Assembly (NCBI GenBank): GCA_024233495.1
Contig: JACKPM010000003.1
Coordinates: 62,001-126,000 of the forward strand
DNA length: 64,000 bases
Source: Chlamydiales bacterium
GTDB taxonomy: Bacteria > Chlamydiota > Chlamydiia > Chlamydiales > JAAKFR01
Direction of reading: 5' to 3'
Shown here one piece after another: positions 50,974 to 59,406 of this stretch. Every line of letters begins with the position of its first letter. Within the stretch, counting starts at the first letter, position 1. Below the pieces are notes generated by a model, which was given only the letters and a program-made list of their open reading frames with translations, was not told the origin of the DNA and did not search any database. The position numbers and the translations under genes are program-made.

Positions 50974-51138
50974 ATGGTGTCGTCAAATTTTCTCCTTTGT
51001 CAGCCGGATCTTTTCTGCCAAAATGCGCCCTCGCAACCTCGGAAGTAGCGCTTTGGCTACTCCCTTCGCTTTCGATTGCGCATTTTGCCTAGAAAATCTC
51101 TCGCCTCACAAAGGAGAAAATTTGACGACACCATCTAG
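50970..51138. mobile_element. Family A MITE-like element, copy 2 (169 bp)
   Basis: The termini are perfect inverted repeats: ctagatggtgtcgtcaaatt at the left and its complement at the right, extending at least 27 bp through ttctccttt/aaaggagaa. The interior is an imperfect palindrome nearly identical to copy 1 over ~90 bp at the left side. Both outer ends read AAAGGAG-AAAAT-TTG outward. No ORF. It lies between pgsA and the npt 3' end. Confidence 0.9.
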
Positions 51139-51204
51139 CTATTTTATGATGGCTGGGGGGAATTTGTGACAGTTTCGCCTACTTTTGAGACCGCTGTTTC
51201 AGGT

Positions 51205-52711
51205 TCAGGTTCGGCAGATGGGGTTGTCATTTGCTTGAACTGCTTTGCCAAGAGAGACAACGGCAGCTAGCCAGAAGATGATGACCCCAAATAGAATTGC
51301 AGCTACGATGTGAGCGCTTGCAGAAATTGTTGAAAATACGAGCAAGAGCCCTTGGTGAATCAGAGAGCCTCCGGACTTTCCGAGGCGAGAGCCCACACCG
51401 TCGATTGCGGCTTTTCCCTTGAGCTTTCCTTCAACCGATAGAGGAATAAATGCCATCTCTTTTGTTGCGTCAAAGAGGGTGAATTTTGAGGCTCTCGCCA
51501 AACAGTTTTGCGTTGAGCCAAAGAGCACCACAAGGGCAAGAGGCGAGGTGCCGAGCATCGTTAGCACGCCAAAAAGCGTTTTCCCTCCAAAGAAGAAGAA
51601 AAAGAAGCCAGCTGAGGTGAAGAAAAGCACAATGGGGGTAAAAAGTGCGCCCCATGTCCATCCAAAGCGGCGGATGACCTGACCAGAGATTAAAAGCGAC
51701 ATAAAAAAGGAAATCACCCCTGTGATCGTGGTCACATTGCTCATATAAGCTGTAAAGTCACACGGATTGGGATAGAGCTGTCGCACCTGATCCTTCCAAA
51801 TTACTTCGATCAAGTTAATCACCACATTGTACGCGAGCACGATGATAGCGATGTAAAGGAGATAGCGCGACTTAGCCAAAAAGGTGAAGTTCTCCCGCAT
51901 TGACATCTTGATTTTTTCCTTCTTGCGTGAGGCGACAGTCTCTCCATCTGTATGAGGCAAAACATTTTTTGTAAGGTGGCGGTAGATTGCCATAATACTC
52001 AACCCAGAAAGGAGAACCACTACAGTAAGCATGATCACTGCTTGGTGCCACTGATCCGCTACAAGCTTAAAGGAGAGTGTGCATGAAATTGCCGGTCAAA
52101 AAGACGGCGATCTGCCCTGAGTTGATGGCAGCGAGGTTGAGGCCTATCGCGATCAAGCCGTAGAAGCGCTTCGCCTCTCCTAGGCGGGTCACCTCATTCG
52201 CAAAGCCCCAGAAGAGCATCGATAAAATGGCAGAGCTCCACAGCTCGGACATGATGTAGAAGCTGCTAAAGGTCCAATACCGCAACATCGCGATCAGTCC
52301 TTTAAAGCCAGCGGGCAAATGTGCTTGTAAAAAATTTGCTGTGCCATGGAGGTGCAAAACATCCCGAAAAGGGTAGATCACGAAGGTAAAAATAGAGAAA
52401 AAGGCGAGGAAGATAGCGACCATCGCATAGAAGACGCGGTCTCGTGTGAGGTGATTGTTGAGGCGGCTATAGATGAAGGTCATCAACAAGGCGCCTGGTA
52501 CAATTCCCCACACCTTAATAAAGGGCAATACCTCAGCACCAGATGACTCAGCAGTCACCAAAAGCGCATCCTTCATATTTCGTAAAATATTGTAGTTAAA
52601 TCCAATAAAAAACGCTAGGAAGAAGAGCGGCAAGAACTTTTTGAGTTCGTGCATATGAATGGGCCAAAAGTAGGCGCGAACGGGGGAGAAGTTAGTGTTA
52701 TCTTGCCCCAT
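51205..52711 (-). pseudogene. ATP/ADP translocase (Npt/NTT), single frameshift
   Basis: Two frames together make a complete chlamydial-type nucleotide transporter of ~500 residues with about 11-12 membrane helices. N-terminal part: 52067-52711 (FFIGFNYNILRNMKDALLVT, GAEVLPFIKVWGIVP, FWGFANEVTRLGEAKRFYG). C-terminal part: 51205 to about 52075 (SFKLVADQWHQAVIMLT ... LARASKFTLFDATKEMAFIPL). They join at about 52070-52080 by one base; no homopolymer is there. The family exchanges host ATP for ADP or imports nucleotides. The position matches CT495. Other paralogues probably exist elsewhere in the genome. Confidence 0.85.
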
Positions 52712-52857
52712 CACCTACAACCTGAAAGGGAACAATCAAAAAATGATTGATCAAACGTCTCTCGTCTAATTGGTGAACGGCTGTATTATAGGGGATTTTG
52801 GACAAAGGCTCAAGTGTCAAAAAAAGTTTGGCTCTATGTTTGCAAAGGTTGTTTTGT

Positions 52858-52863
52858 TATAAT
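52858..52863 (+). promoter_or_regulatory. -10 box of the second small membrane protein
   Basis: TATAAT in the same tgttataatta context as at 32.9 kb, 28 bp before the ATG at 52892. The -35 is unclear. Confidence 0.4.
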
Positions 52864-52891
52864 TACAATAAATAAACAACTAGGGGATCTT

Positions 52892-53343
52892 ATGTCAGCA
52901 CCTTTTCTGAGTTTATCTTCAGAGCAACAAGTAGCGAAAGTAGCGAAAGTAACGAAGTGTGTAACTGGCGTTGGTGCGTCAATCACAGTAGCTCTTCTCA
53001 TTACAGCTCTTGCGCTCGCTGCATTAGCATTGGGAGGGAACAAGCCTCCAACCACAGCTTTAAAATATGGCTTAGTTTTCGGATCTATAGCTTTAGTTAA
53101 TTATTTTTTATCAATTTGTGATAAAAAACTCTCGCCTCGTCAAAAGAATGTAAGCATGGTTGCACTGTGCTAGCCGTAGTACTTATTGCAATGACAGCCT
53201 CTGCTTTAAACGGTCATATCTCCAAAGCGACTGCGCTTAAATGCATGATTGCATATGCGAGTGTCGGCCTAGTAGTAACCCCGCTGTCTCTGTGTTTAGG
53301 TCATCAAGGGGCTAGGAAGAGAATCATCTCTGAAATAAATTAA
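52892..53343 (+). pseudogene. Small multi-span membrane protein, frameshifted
   Basis: The first frame (ATG 52892, AGGGGA upstream) encodes 93 residues with two hydrophobic segments (VTKCVTGVGASITVALLITA..., LKYGLVFGSIALVNYFL) and stops at 53173. After a one-base shift near 53160, the coding pattern continues for 57 codons to TAA at 53341: TVLAVVLIAMTASALNGHIS then an Ala-rich helix, ending RKRIISEIN. Two more segments give a four-helix protein. The second half resembles the small membrane protein at 32.9 kb. Not recognised. Confidence 0.6.
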
Positions 53344-53363
53344 ATTAAATTAAGTTAAAAGTT

Positions 53364-53386
53364 AAATTTTCAACCGATTTGACTAC
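53364..53386. repeat. Solo terminal repeat of a family B element
   Basis: aaattttcaaccgatttgac and the next bases cta match the right end of the B elements. No partner end was found within 200 bp. Confidence 0.65.
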
Positions 53387-53456
53387 AATTTCTGGAAGTC
53401 TTTCGGCTTTACGCCAAGGGGACTTTTTCAGGGGCGACTACAAATTTCGATAGGCA

Positions 53457-54647
53457 TTAATGTATTAGCTTTGCTGTTGTGAGTGCTTCGATGCCGGGGA
53501 GGGTGCCGAGCTCAATGTATTCGAGAGTGGCGCCCCCTCCAGTTGAAATGTGAGAGATCTTTTTCTCCATCCCCGATTTCTTTAGGGCAGCAATGCTATC
53601 ACCTCCCCCCACAACACTTTGAGCACCGCTTTCAGCAACAGCGCGCGCAAGAGCAAACGTCCCTTTTGCGAACGGTTCAAACTCAAAAACGCCAACAGGC
53701 CCATTCCACAAGATACTTTTTGCTTTGCGAATTTCTGAGCAAAAAAGTTCAACCGTTTTGGGGCCAATATCCACCCCTTCGTAGCCTGGTGGTATTGTGG
53801 CCACGATTTTTGAGGGAGCATCTTCCGAAAATTCTTGAACAACAACAAGGTCAACAGGAAGAAGCAGTTTTTTCGCTTTTGCCATGATCTCTTTTGCCGT
53901 CTCCAGATGTTCATTTTCACATAGGGAGTTTCCAATTCCGATGTTTTGCGCTTTAAGGAAGGTGTATGCCATGCCTCCACCGATGAGAAGGGTATCAACT
54001 CTTTCACAAAGCGCTTTGAGCACGCCTATTTTAGAGGAGATCTTGGCGCCACCAATGATCGCTACAAGGGGACGCTCAGGCTCTTTTAATAGTTTGTCGA
54101 GGCTCTCAATCTCTTTTTTCAAAAGATAGCCGGCTGCAGCTCTATCTGGAAATAGGGCGGGAAGAGCGGTAATCGAGGTGTGCGCACGGTGGCAACACCC
54201 AAAGGCGTCATTCACATAGAGGTCACCAAGCTTTGCGAGTGCTTGCGCAAACTCAAGCCCCTCTTCTGGGTGTTTCTCTGCACGATGAAAGCGCAGGTTT
54301 TCCAAAAGGAGAAGAGAGCCAGGTTTTAGAGCATCAACTAGATCTTCTACCTCTTCGCCAATGCAGTCAGGGGCCATAGTTACCGTGCGATTGAGTAACT
54401 TGGAAAGTACACGTGCACAAGGGGCGAGCGAAAGCTCAGGGAGGTACTCTGCTTTTGGGCGGCCAAAGTGACTCATTAAAATGGGGATCCCTCCCTGATC
54501 CAAAATGTAACGAATAGTGGGCAGAGCAGCCTCAATTCTTGTGGGATCAGTAACGTTAAGATCTTGATCGAGTGGCACATTGAAGTCAACGCGCACCAGC
54601 ACCTTCTTGTCTTTGAGGGGAAGGTCTTCAATAAACAGTTTTGTCAT
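53457..54647 (-). CDS. pgk: Phosphoglycerate kinase
   Basis: 396 residues from ATG 54647 (MTKLFIEDLPLKDKKVLVRV), full family length; the longer frame to 54686 reaches into the divergent hemH leader. Motifs: RVDFNVPLD, ILMSHFGRPKAE, FGCCHRAHTS, AIIGGAKISSKIGVL and the C-terminal GGGDSIAAL with STGGGATLEYIE. It makes ATP in glycolysis. In C. trachomatis pgk (CT693) directly follows the PiT gene (CT692); here ~20 kb lies between. Confidence 0.96.
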   Translation of the reverse strand: MTKLFIEDLPLKDKKVLVRVDFNVPLDQDLNVTDPTRIEAALPTIRYILDQGGIPILMSHFGRPKAEYLPELSLAPCARVLSKLLNRTVTMAPDCIGEEVEDLVDALKPGSLLLLENLRFHRAEKHPEEGLEFAQALAKLGDLYVNDAFGCCHRAHTSITALPALFPDRAAAGYLLKKEIESLDKLLKEPERPLVAIIGGAKISSKIGVLKALCERVDTLLIGGGMAYTFLKAQNIGIGNSLCENEHLETAKEIMAKAKKLLLPVDLVVVQEFSEDAPSKIVATIPPGYEGVDIGPKTVELFCSEIRKAKSILWNGPVGVFEFEPFAKGTFALARAVAESGAQSVVGGGDSIAALKKSGMEKKISHISTGGGATLEYIELGTLPGIEALTTAKLIH

Positions 54648-54700
54648 ACGCCTCAGTTGTATATCATGGCGCCTTATATGCTGCAATACAGGTGTCGACT

Positions 54701-55651
54701 ATGGCGATTGTGATCGCGAATTTTGGGGGGCCCCGCTCACTGAAAGAGGTAGAACCTTTTTTGATCTCACTTTTCACCGACCCCGATGTCTTTCGAGTGC
54801 CGGCAATCTTTCGCCCCTTCTTTAAGCGACTTGCAAAAAAAAGAGCCGTGAGTGTGCGCAAAGACTATGAGGAGATTGGGGGAAAGTCTCCTATATTCGA
54901 TGACACCGAATATGTCGCTGAGCAGCTTCGCTCATATTTTAACAAAGAGATCTTGACGTTTCACCGCTACTTGCCTGCAACACATGCCGCTTTTTTCAAA
55001 CAGGTGACGCTCTTAGATTCTATTACATGTTTCCCCATGTTTCCACAGTTTACCTATTCCACAACAGGAAGCATTGCAAAGTGTTTTGCGCAAAATCTTC
55101 CTGCAAAGGTGTGCAACAAAATTCGGTGGGTAAAGTCATACCCCACACACCCTGCTTTCGTGCAGCTCCACCAGACGATGATTCGAGAGTATTTGAATGA
55201 GCATCACTTAGAAGAGCGAGAGACGATTTTGCTCTTTTCCGCGCACGGATTGCCGCAGTCGTTTATCGATGAAGGGGATGTGTACGAGGAGGAGTGTCAG
55301 GCATCTTTTTGTGCGGTGTGTGCTGGTTTTCCGAATGCAGTGCACAAGCTATGCTATCAGTCGCAGGTTGGACGTGCTCAGTGGCTCACCCCTGCAACGG
55401 CCGATGTGTGCAAGAGTGTGCAGAAGTGGCGTGAAGGGCGACGGCATGTACTCTTTGTGCCTATCAGCTTTACATCAGATCATATTGAAACGCTCTTTGA
55501 GATTGAGAATGAGTATATGCCGCTTGTACGAGAAGCAGGGCTCAATGCCCACCGTCTAGACTCTCTTAACCGTCGCGCTGACTGGGTGGCTGCTATTGCA
55601 CAAATCCTCAGGGAAGAAACGCCTACAAATAACGCTATGCTTTGTCGCTAA
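54701..55651 (+). CDS. hemH: Ferrochelatase
   Basis: 316 residues from ATG 54701 (MAIVIANFGGPRSLKEVEPF); an in-frame start at 54641 would overlap pgk. It inserts Fe2+ into protoporphyrin. Motifs: YEEIGGKSPIFDDTEYVAEQL, metal/porphyrin His in LFSAHGLPQSFIDEGDVYEE, and VLFVPISFTSDHIETLFEIENEY. It starts 53 bp from the divergent pgk. Two ordinary heme-pathway enzymes would be expected elsewhere. Length and motifs look complete. Confidence 0.95.
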   Translation: MAIVIANFGGPRSLKEVEPFLISLFTDPDVFRVPAIFRPFFKRLAKKRAVSVRKDYEEIGGKSPIFDDTEYVAEQLRSYFNKEILTFHRYLPATHAAFFKQVTLLDSITCFPMFPQFTYSTTGSIAKCFAQNLPAKVCNKIRWVKSYPTHPAFVQLHQTMIREYLNEHHLEERETILLFSAHGLPQSFIDEGDVYEEECQASFCAVCAGFPNAVHKLCYQSQVGRAQWLTPATADVCKSVQKWREGRRHVLFVPISFTSDHIETLFEIENEYMPLVREAGLNAHRLDSLNRRADWVAAIAQILREETPTNNAMLCR

Positions 55652-56080
55652 AGAAATGTGAATTCGACGCTTTAGCCTCTGATCTCCAGGATCTTTTTGA
55701 CGAAAATAGGTGAACCGCTACGCTTTCTTGTGAGGGGGTAGCTACGGCTAGCTTTATAGTCAAATCGGTTAAAAATTTTACAAATTCATACCATTTGGCT
55801 TCACCAAAGATCGTGCTCGTTCTCATAGATCATAAATGATCTAAGTCAAACTCCACGCTTACTTTGACTTTGCCATCTGGCACGAATTTATAAAATTTTT
55901 AACCGATTTGACTATATCACAAGGATTCATCCCTTTTCGTCAAAAATATCTCTGAATCTCAGTTGGCTACGCCGTCGAACTTGCGTTAAAGAAACTTGAT
56001 AAACAGGTGGTCAGGCAGATTATGCTCGCATTTTGTAGAACTGGAAATTTGGAAGCGAGCGGAAGTTAACCAGAGCTTTG
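55652..56080. other. 429-bp intergenic region holding a complete B element
   Basis: No credible gene. 55652-55754 and 55917-56080 show no recognisable features beyond AT richness. The centre is the 162-bp family B element, between the convergent hemH and MFS genes. Confidence 0.7.
55755..55916. mobile_element. Complete family B MITE-like element (162 bp)
   Basis: The ends are inverted repeats of about 34 bp with few mismatches: tatagtcaaatcggttaaaa...attttacaaattcat at the left and aatttataaaatttt...aaccgatttgactata at the right. TA at both ends may be a target duplication. The interior contains catttggcttcaccaaagat and no ORF. Related copies or ends: 44651-44790, 17969-18014, 53364-53386 and 3933-3964. 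Confidence 0.88.
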
Positions 56081-57361
56081 TTAATCTAAGATATCAGAAA
56101 ATTTGTGCAGAGTGTGCATCTCATATTGCTGTCGGCAAAATGTCTCTTTCATGAAGAAAAGAGAGACGAGAAAGGCGAGAAAAAAGCAAATAGGTGCGAC
56201 ACAGAGGCCTTTTGCGAGCGCTGTTTCAGTAAAATCTTTTCCCGTTGAATTCATTTGAATGATCGCACCTGCTAAAACGGGAATAACTGCAGGAGAGAGG
56301 GTAGTAGCGCCGTTATTGATGCCAAGAGCTCCAGAATGGAGCTTGCGCGGTACATGTTCCAAAATGACTGCGTAGGTGAGGCTTTGCCCTCCAACACCCG
56401 CACCGATCAAGAAGAAGAGCGCTCCTAGCACCCACGGCGAATAGATAGGAAGGTAGAGGAGGGCTGCAGATATTAAAGCGCTAAAAAGAGCGGGATACAT
56501 GAGAAAGGGTTTACGCCTTTTGATCCTGTCAGAGAGTTTGCCAAAAAGGGGGCTTGTGACTGCGTACCCAATCCATATAGCCGAAACGACGGTGGCGCTG
56601 AGTGTAAGAGAAATTCCACGCGCTTGTAGAAAGATGGTGCCCCAATAGGCAGAGAAAAGTGCAAGCATCACATAGGTAAAAGCAGAATAGAGAAGAGTGA
56701 CCCACACTTGAGGGATCTTCAAAAGTGCGATGACAAGTGTGTGCACTTTTTCACGAAATTGTAGAAAAATGATTCCTCCGCCCTGAGAGTTTGGCTTCGA
56801 TTGGATGAAAAGTAAAAGGCAAATAGAGAGAGCAATGCCGAAGATAGTGAGTCCGCCCATGATGATGCGCCAATTGTCATCAAGTGAGTGATAGAGAAGG
56901 GCGAGTGGTCCACCTGCAAGTACAGGGGCAACGGCACCAAGGAAGATCGCAATGCCCGAGATAAGGCTAAAGTGCTCGCGAGGAAACCATTTGAGTGTGA
57001 GAAAAAGGAGCGAGACAAAGGCAAAAGCAGAGCCAAACCCAATGAGGAGACGGGCAAAGAAGGCGAGCCAAAAATCAATGGCAATCGAAAAAAGGAAGAC
57101 GCCAATAGTGCAAAGAAGGCAGGAGATAGAGAGTGTGAGTCTTGGGCCAAGGCGCTCTGAAATCAAACCGACGAAAAGCTGGAGGCAGCCATAGGTGATA
57201 AAGTAGGCAGCTCCAATCGTAGAAAACTGCCCCGCTGTGAGATGCAGGTCGTGAATTACATCTTCTGCAATAGTTCCCAAGCAGATGCGCAAAAACATCT
57301 CAAAGAAATAGAAGAGAAGGGCAAGAGACCAAATGGTGAGTCCGAGAAACCTATTCTTCAT
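56081..57361 (-). CDS. Major facilitator superfamily transporter
   Basis: 426 residues from ATG 57361 (MKNRFLGLTIWSLALLFYFF), about 12 membrane helices. MFS features: first-half loop ISERLGPRLTLS, second-half loop KLSDRIKRRKPFLMYP, and the GINNGATTLSPAVIPVLAG stretch. The start overlaps the stop of the deacylase gene by 11 bp, so the pair is coupled. The context suggests import of an N-acylated amino acid or related metabolite that the deacylase then hydrolyses; this is inference. Confidence 0.88.
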   Translation of the reverse strand: MKNRFLGLTIWSLALLFYFFEMFLRICLGTIAEDVIHDLHLTAGQFSTIGAAYFITYGCLQLFVGLISERLGPRLTLSISCLLCTIGVFLFSIAIDFWLAFFARLLIGFGSAFAFVSLLFLTLKWFPREHFSLISGIAIFLGAVAPVLAGGPLALLYHSLDDNWRIIMGGLTIFGIALSICLLLFIQSKPNSQGGGIIFLQFREKVHTLVIALLKIPQVWVTLLYSAFTYVMLALFSAYWGTIFLQARGISLTLSATVVSAIWIGYAVTSPLFGKLSDRIKRRKPFLMYPALFSALISAALLYLPIYSPWVLGALFFLIGAGVGGQSLTYAVILEHVPRKLHSGALGINNGATTLSPAVIPVLAGAIIQMNSTGKDFTETALAKGLCVAPICFFLAFLVSLFFMKETFCRQQYEMHTLHKFSDILD

Positions 57362-58313
57362 GAATAGGGAGCTCTTCTTCAGAGGGAGCAAGTTGTAGGA
57401 TTGGATCCCCTTCATTCACAAGGGGAAGAGTATTTTGTGAAATCACTACCCCTCTGCAGGGGCTTATGATTTGAAACTTCTGTTCCGTCCCAAAAGGGTC
57501 GTAGATTGCAGCGATGCTCTCCCCTTTTCTTACAGGCGCACCATTTTTCTTAAAGCAGTGACAGAGGCCGGAGCCAGGAGCGTGAAGCCAATCGGTGTGG
57601 AAGATTTTGAGAGGTTTTCGGTGTGTGTGTTTAGAGAGTTTGAGCATCCCCAGATGTCCCATAACACGTAGGATGCCGCGCAATCCAGAACGCACACTTT
57701 GGTCATCCACACGAAGAGGCTCTCCTGCTTGGTAAAGCAGGGTAGGGATTTCTTGCCAAAGAAGGCCGCGATCTGACTCATCATGGATCACAAGCGAGGT
57801 CTCAAAGGCGTGTGCAAGTGCAGCACAGCGTGGATTGTGAAGATTTGTGTGGATGCAAGGAAGAGAGCTTTGGTGAGGAGCTGCTGTATGAATATCGATG
57901 CAGTGTGTAGCTAAGCTCAAAATCTGCTCAGTAAAAGTGTACGCTAAGCGTGCTGCAAAAGATCCGCTCTCAGTTCCAGGGAAATTGCGCTCAAGGTCGC
58001 GCCTATCTGGAAGGTTGCGTTGCAATGTGGTGAGTCCATAGACGTTAATGCACGGAATCGCAATGAGAGTACCACTCAGCGCATTCAATTTCGCGATATT
58101 CATCAATCTATGAATAATCTGAATCCCATTCATCTCATCGCCATGCAAAGCTCCAGAAATAAGGAGGCAAGGCCCCTCCTTTTTTCCGTGCACAATGTGA
58201 ATGGGGATGTGCATCGAAAGGTAGGTGGAGAGCTCGGGCGTTGGCAAGCCGAGTGTCACCCGTTCACCAGGTTGGATTACAGTATTTGCGATAGATAGAG
58301 GTCGATTCTTCAC
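57351..58313 (-). CDS. Succinylglutamate desuccinylase/aspartoacylase-family deacylase
   Basis: 320 residues, GTG start at 58313. The M14-like zinc site is visible: GALHGDEMNG (HxxE, residues ~55-64) and DIHTA (His ~139), plus the catalytic-Glu region. The C-terminal ~80 residues form a beta-barrel-like domain (GAPVRKGESIAAIYDPFG, SPCRGVVISQNTLPLVNEGD). Family members release carboxylates from N-acyl amino acids. It shares an operon with the MFS carrier and is divergent from carA. Confidence 0.87.
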   Translation of the reverse strand: MKNRPLSIANTVIQPGERVTLGLPTPELSTYLSMHIPIHIVHGKKEGPCLLISGALHGDEMNGIQIIHRLMNIAKLNALSGTLIAIPCINVYGLTTLQRNLPDRRDLERNFPGTESGSFAARLAYTFTEQILSLATHCIDIHTAAPHQSSLPCIHTNLHNPRCAALAHAFETSLVIHDESDRGLLWQEIPTLLYQAGEPLRVDDQSVRSGLRGILRVMGHLGMLKLSKHTHRKPLKIFHTDWLHAPGSGLCHCFKKNGAPVRKGESIAAIYDPFGTEQKFQIISPCRGVVISQNTLPLVNEGDPILQLAPSEEELPIHEE

Positions 58314-58392
58314 TCTTGGACAGTAACATTGATGAGCTTTTAGTGCAATTTTGGTTGCTCACAAATTAAGTTACCCCTAGAATTCGTTGAGA

Positions 58393-59406
58393 ATGTTGAT
58401 CCTCGAAGATCGGAGCCGCTTCCCAGGAACTCTCCCTTTCGGCGGAAAGGTGAGTGCGGAAGTGGTTTTCACAACGGGGATGTGCGGCTACACTGAAAGT
58501 TTGACCGATCCCTCCTTTGCAGGTCAAATTCTTGTCTTTACCTATCCCATGATCGGCAATTATGGCGTTGACGAGGCGCAGAAGGAATCTGCAAAGATTC
58601 ATGTTAGCGGCGTCATTGTAAATGAGAGTTGCGAAAAGTGGAGTCATCATGCGGGCATGCGCTCGCTGTTAGAGTGGCTCAAAGAGGAAAATGTTCCACT
58701 CATGACAGACGTTGATACGCGAGCCCTTACAAAGAAATTGCGCACGCATGGCACGATGCAAGGAACGATGAGCAGTGATGCGCTTTTTGAACGTCCCAAA
58801 AGACAACATTTGGTCTCTCTTGTTTCTGCTGTCCAAAAACGAGTCTATGGAAAAGGGAAGCGGGTGATTGCGGTTGATTGCGGCATGAAGGAAAACATCT
58901 TGCGGCAACTTCAGCGCTTCCCAGTTGAGGTAGTGCGCGTCCCTTACGACTATGATTATAGCGATGAGCCATTTGATGCAGTCTTCCTCTCTAACGGCCC
59001 TGGCGATCCTGTGGAGTGCACCGAGACAATTGCGGTTTTACGCAAAGTGATGGCGAAGCAGAAGCCCATTTTTGGCATTTGTCTTGGCTCTCAACTTCTT
59101 GCTCTTGCTGCAGGTGCAAAAAGCTATAAGTTGCCTTTTGGGCATCGGGGGCAAAATCAGCCTTGTGTTGAGGTGGCAACGAAACGGTGTTATATCACAT
59201 CACAAAATCACGGCTACGCCATCGATGAGCAGACGCTTCCCGATGGATGGGAAGTGACATTCCGAAATTTAAACGATGGATCGGTAGAGGGTATTGCACA
59301 CAAGACACTTCCTTTCTACTCTGTGCAGTTTCACCCTGAAGCGGCTCCTGGTCCTACAGATACAAGTTGGTTATTTGAGAGGTTCTACCATTGTCTAAAC
59401 TCCTAA
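58393..59406 (+). CDS. carA: Carbamoyl-phosphate synthase small subunit
   Basis: 337 residues from ATG 58393 (or TTG 58387). N-terminal CPSase domain (FTYPMIGNYGVDEAQKES) and C-terminal class I glutamine amidotransferase domain with nucleophile Cys in GICLGSQLLALAAGAK and His/Glu in FHPEAAPGPTDTSWLF. The usual GICLGHQ reads GICLGSQ, and GHHGGNHPV reads GHRGQNQPC, changes near the active site whose effect is unclear. First gene of carA-carB-pyrB-pyrC; it supplies ammonia to CarB. The animal-pathogen Chlamydia lack this pathway. Confidence 0.95.
   Translation: MLILEDRSRFPGTLPFGGKVSAEVVFTTGMCGYTESLTDPSFAGQILVFTYPMIGNYGVDEAQKESAKIHVSGVIVNESCEKWSHHAGMRSLLEWLKEENVPLMTDVDTRALTKKLRTHGTMQGTMSSDALFERPKRQHLVSLVSAVQKRVYGKGKRVIAVDCGMKENILRQLQRFPVEVVRVPYDYDYSDEPFDAVFLSNGPGDPVECTETIAVLRKVMAKQKPIFGICLGSQLLALAAGAKSYKLPFGHRGQNQPCVEVATKRCYITSQNHGYAIDEQTLPDGWEVTFRNLNDGSVEGIAHKTLPFYSVQFHPEAAPGPTDTSWLFERFYHCLNS

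Noticed and set aside
51419..51682. Plus-strand frame opposite the npt C-terminal half
   Set aside because: Antisense shadow of the translocase; Lys-run rich and without start signals.
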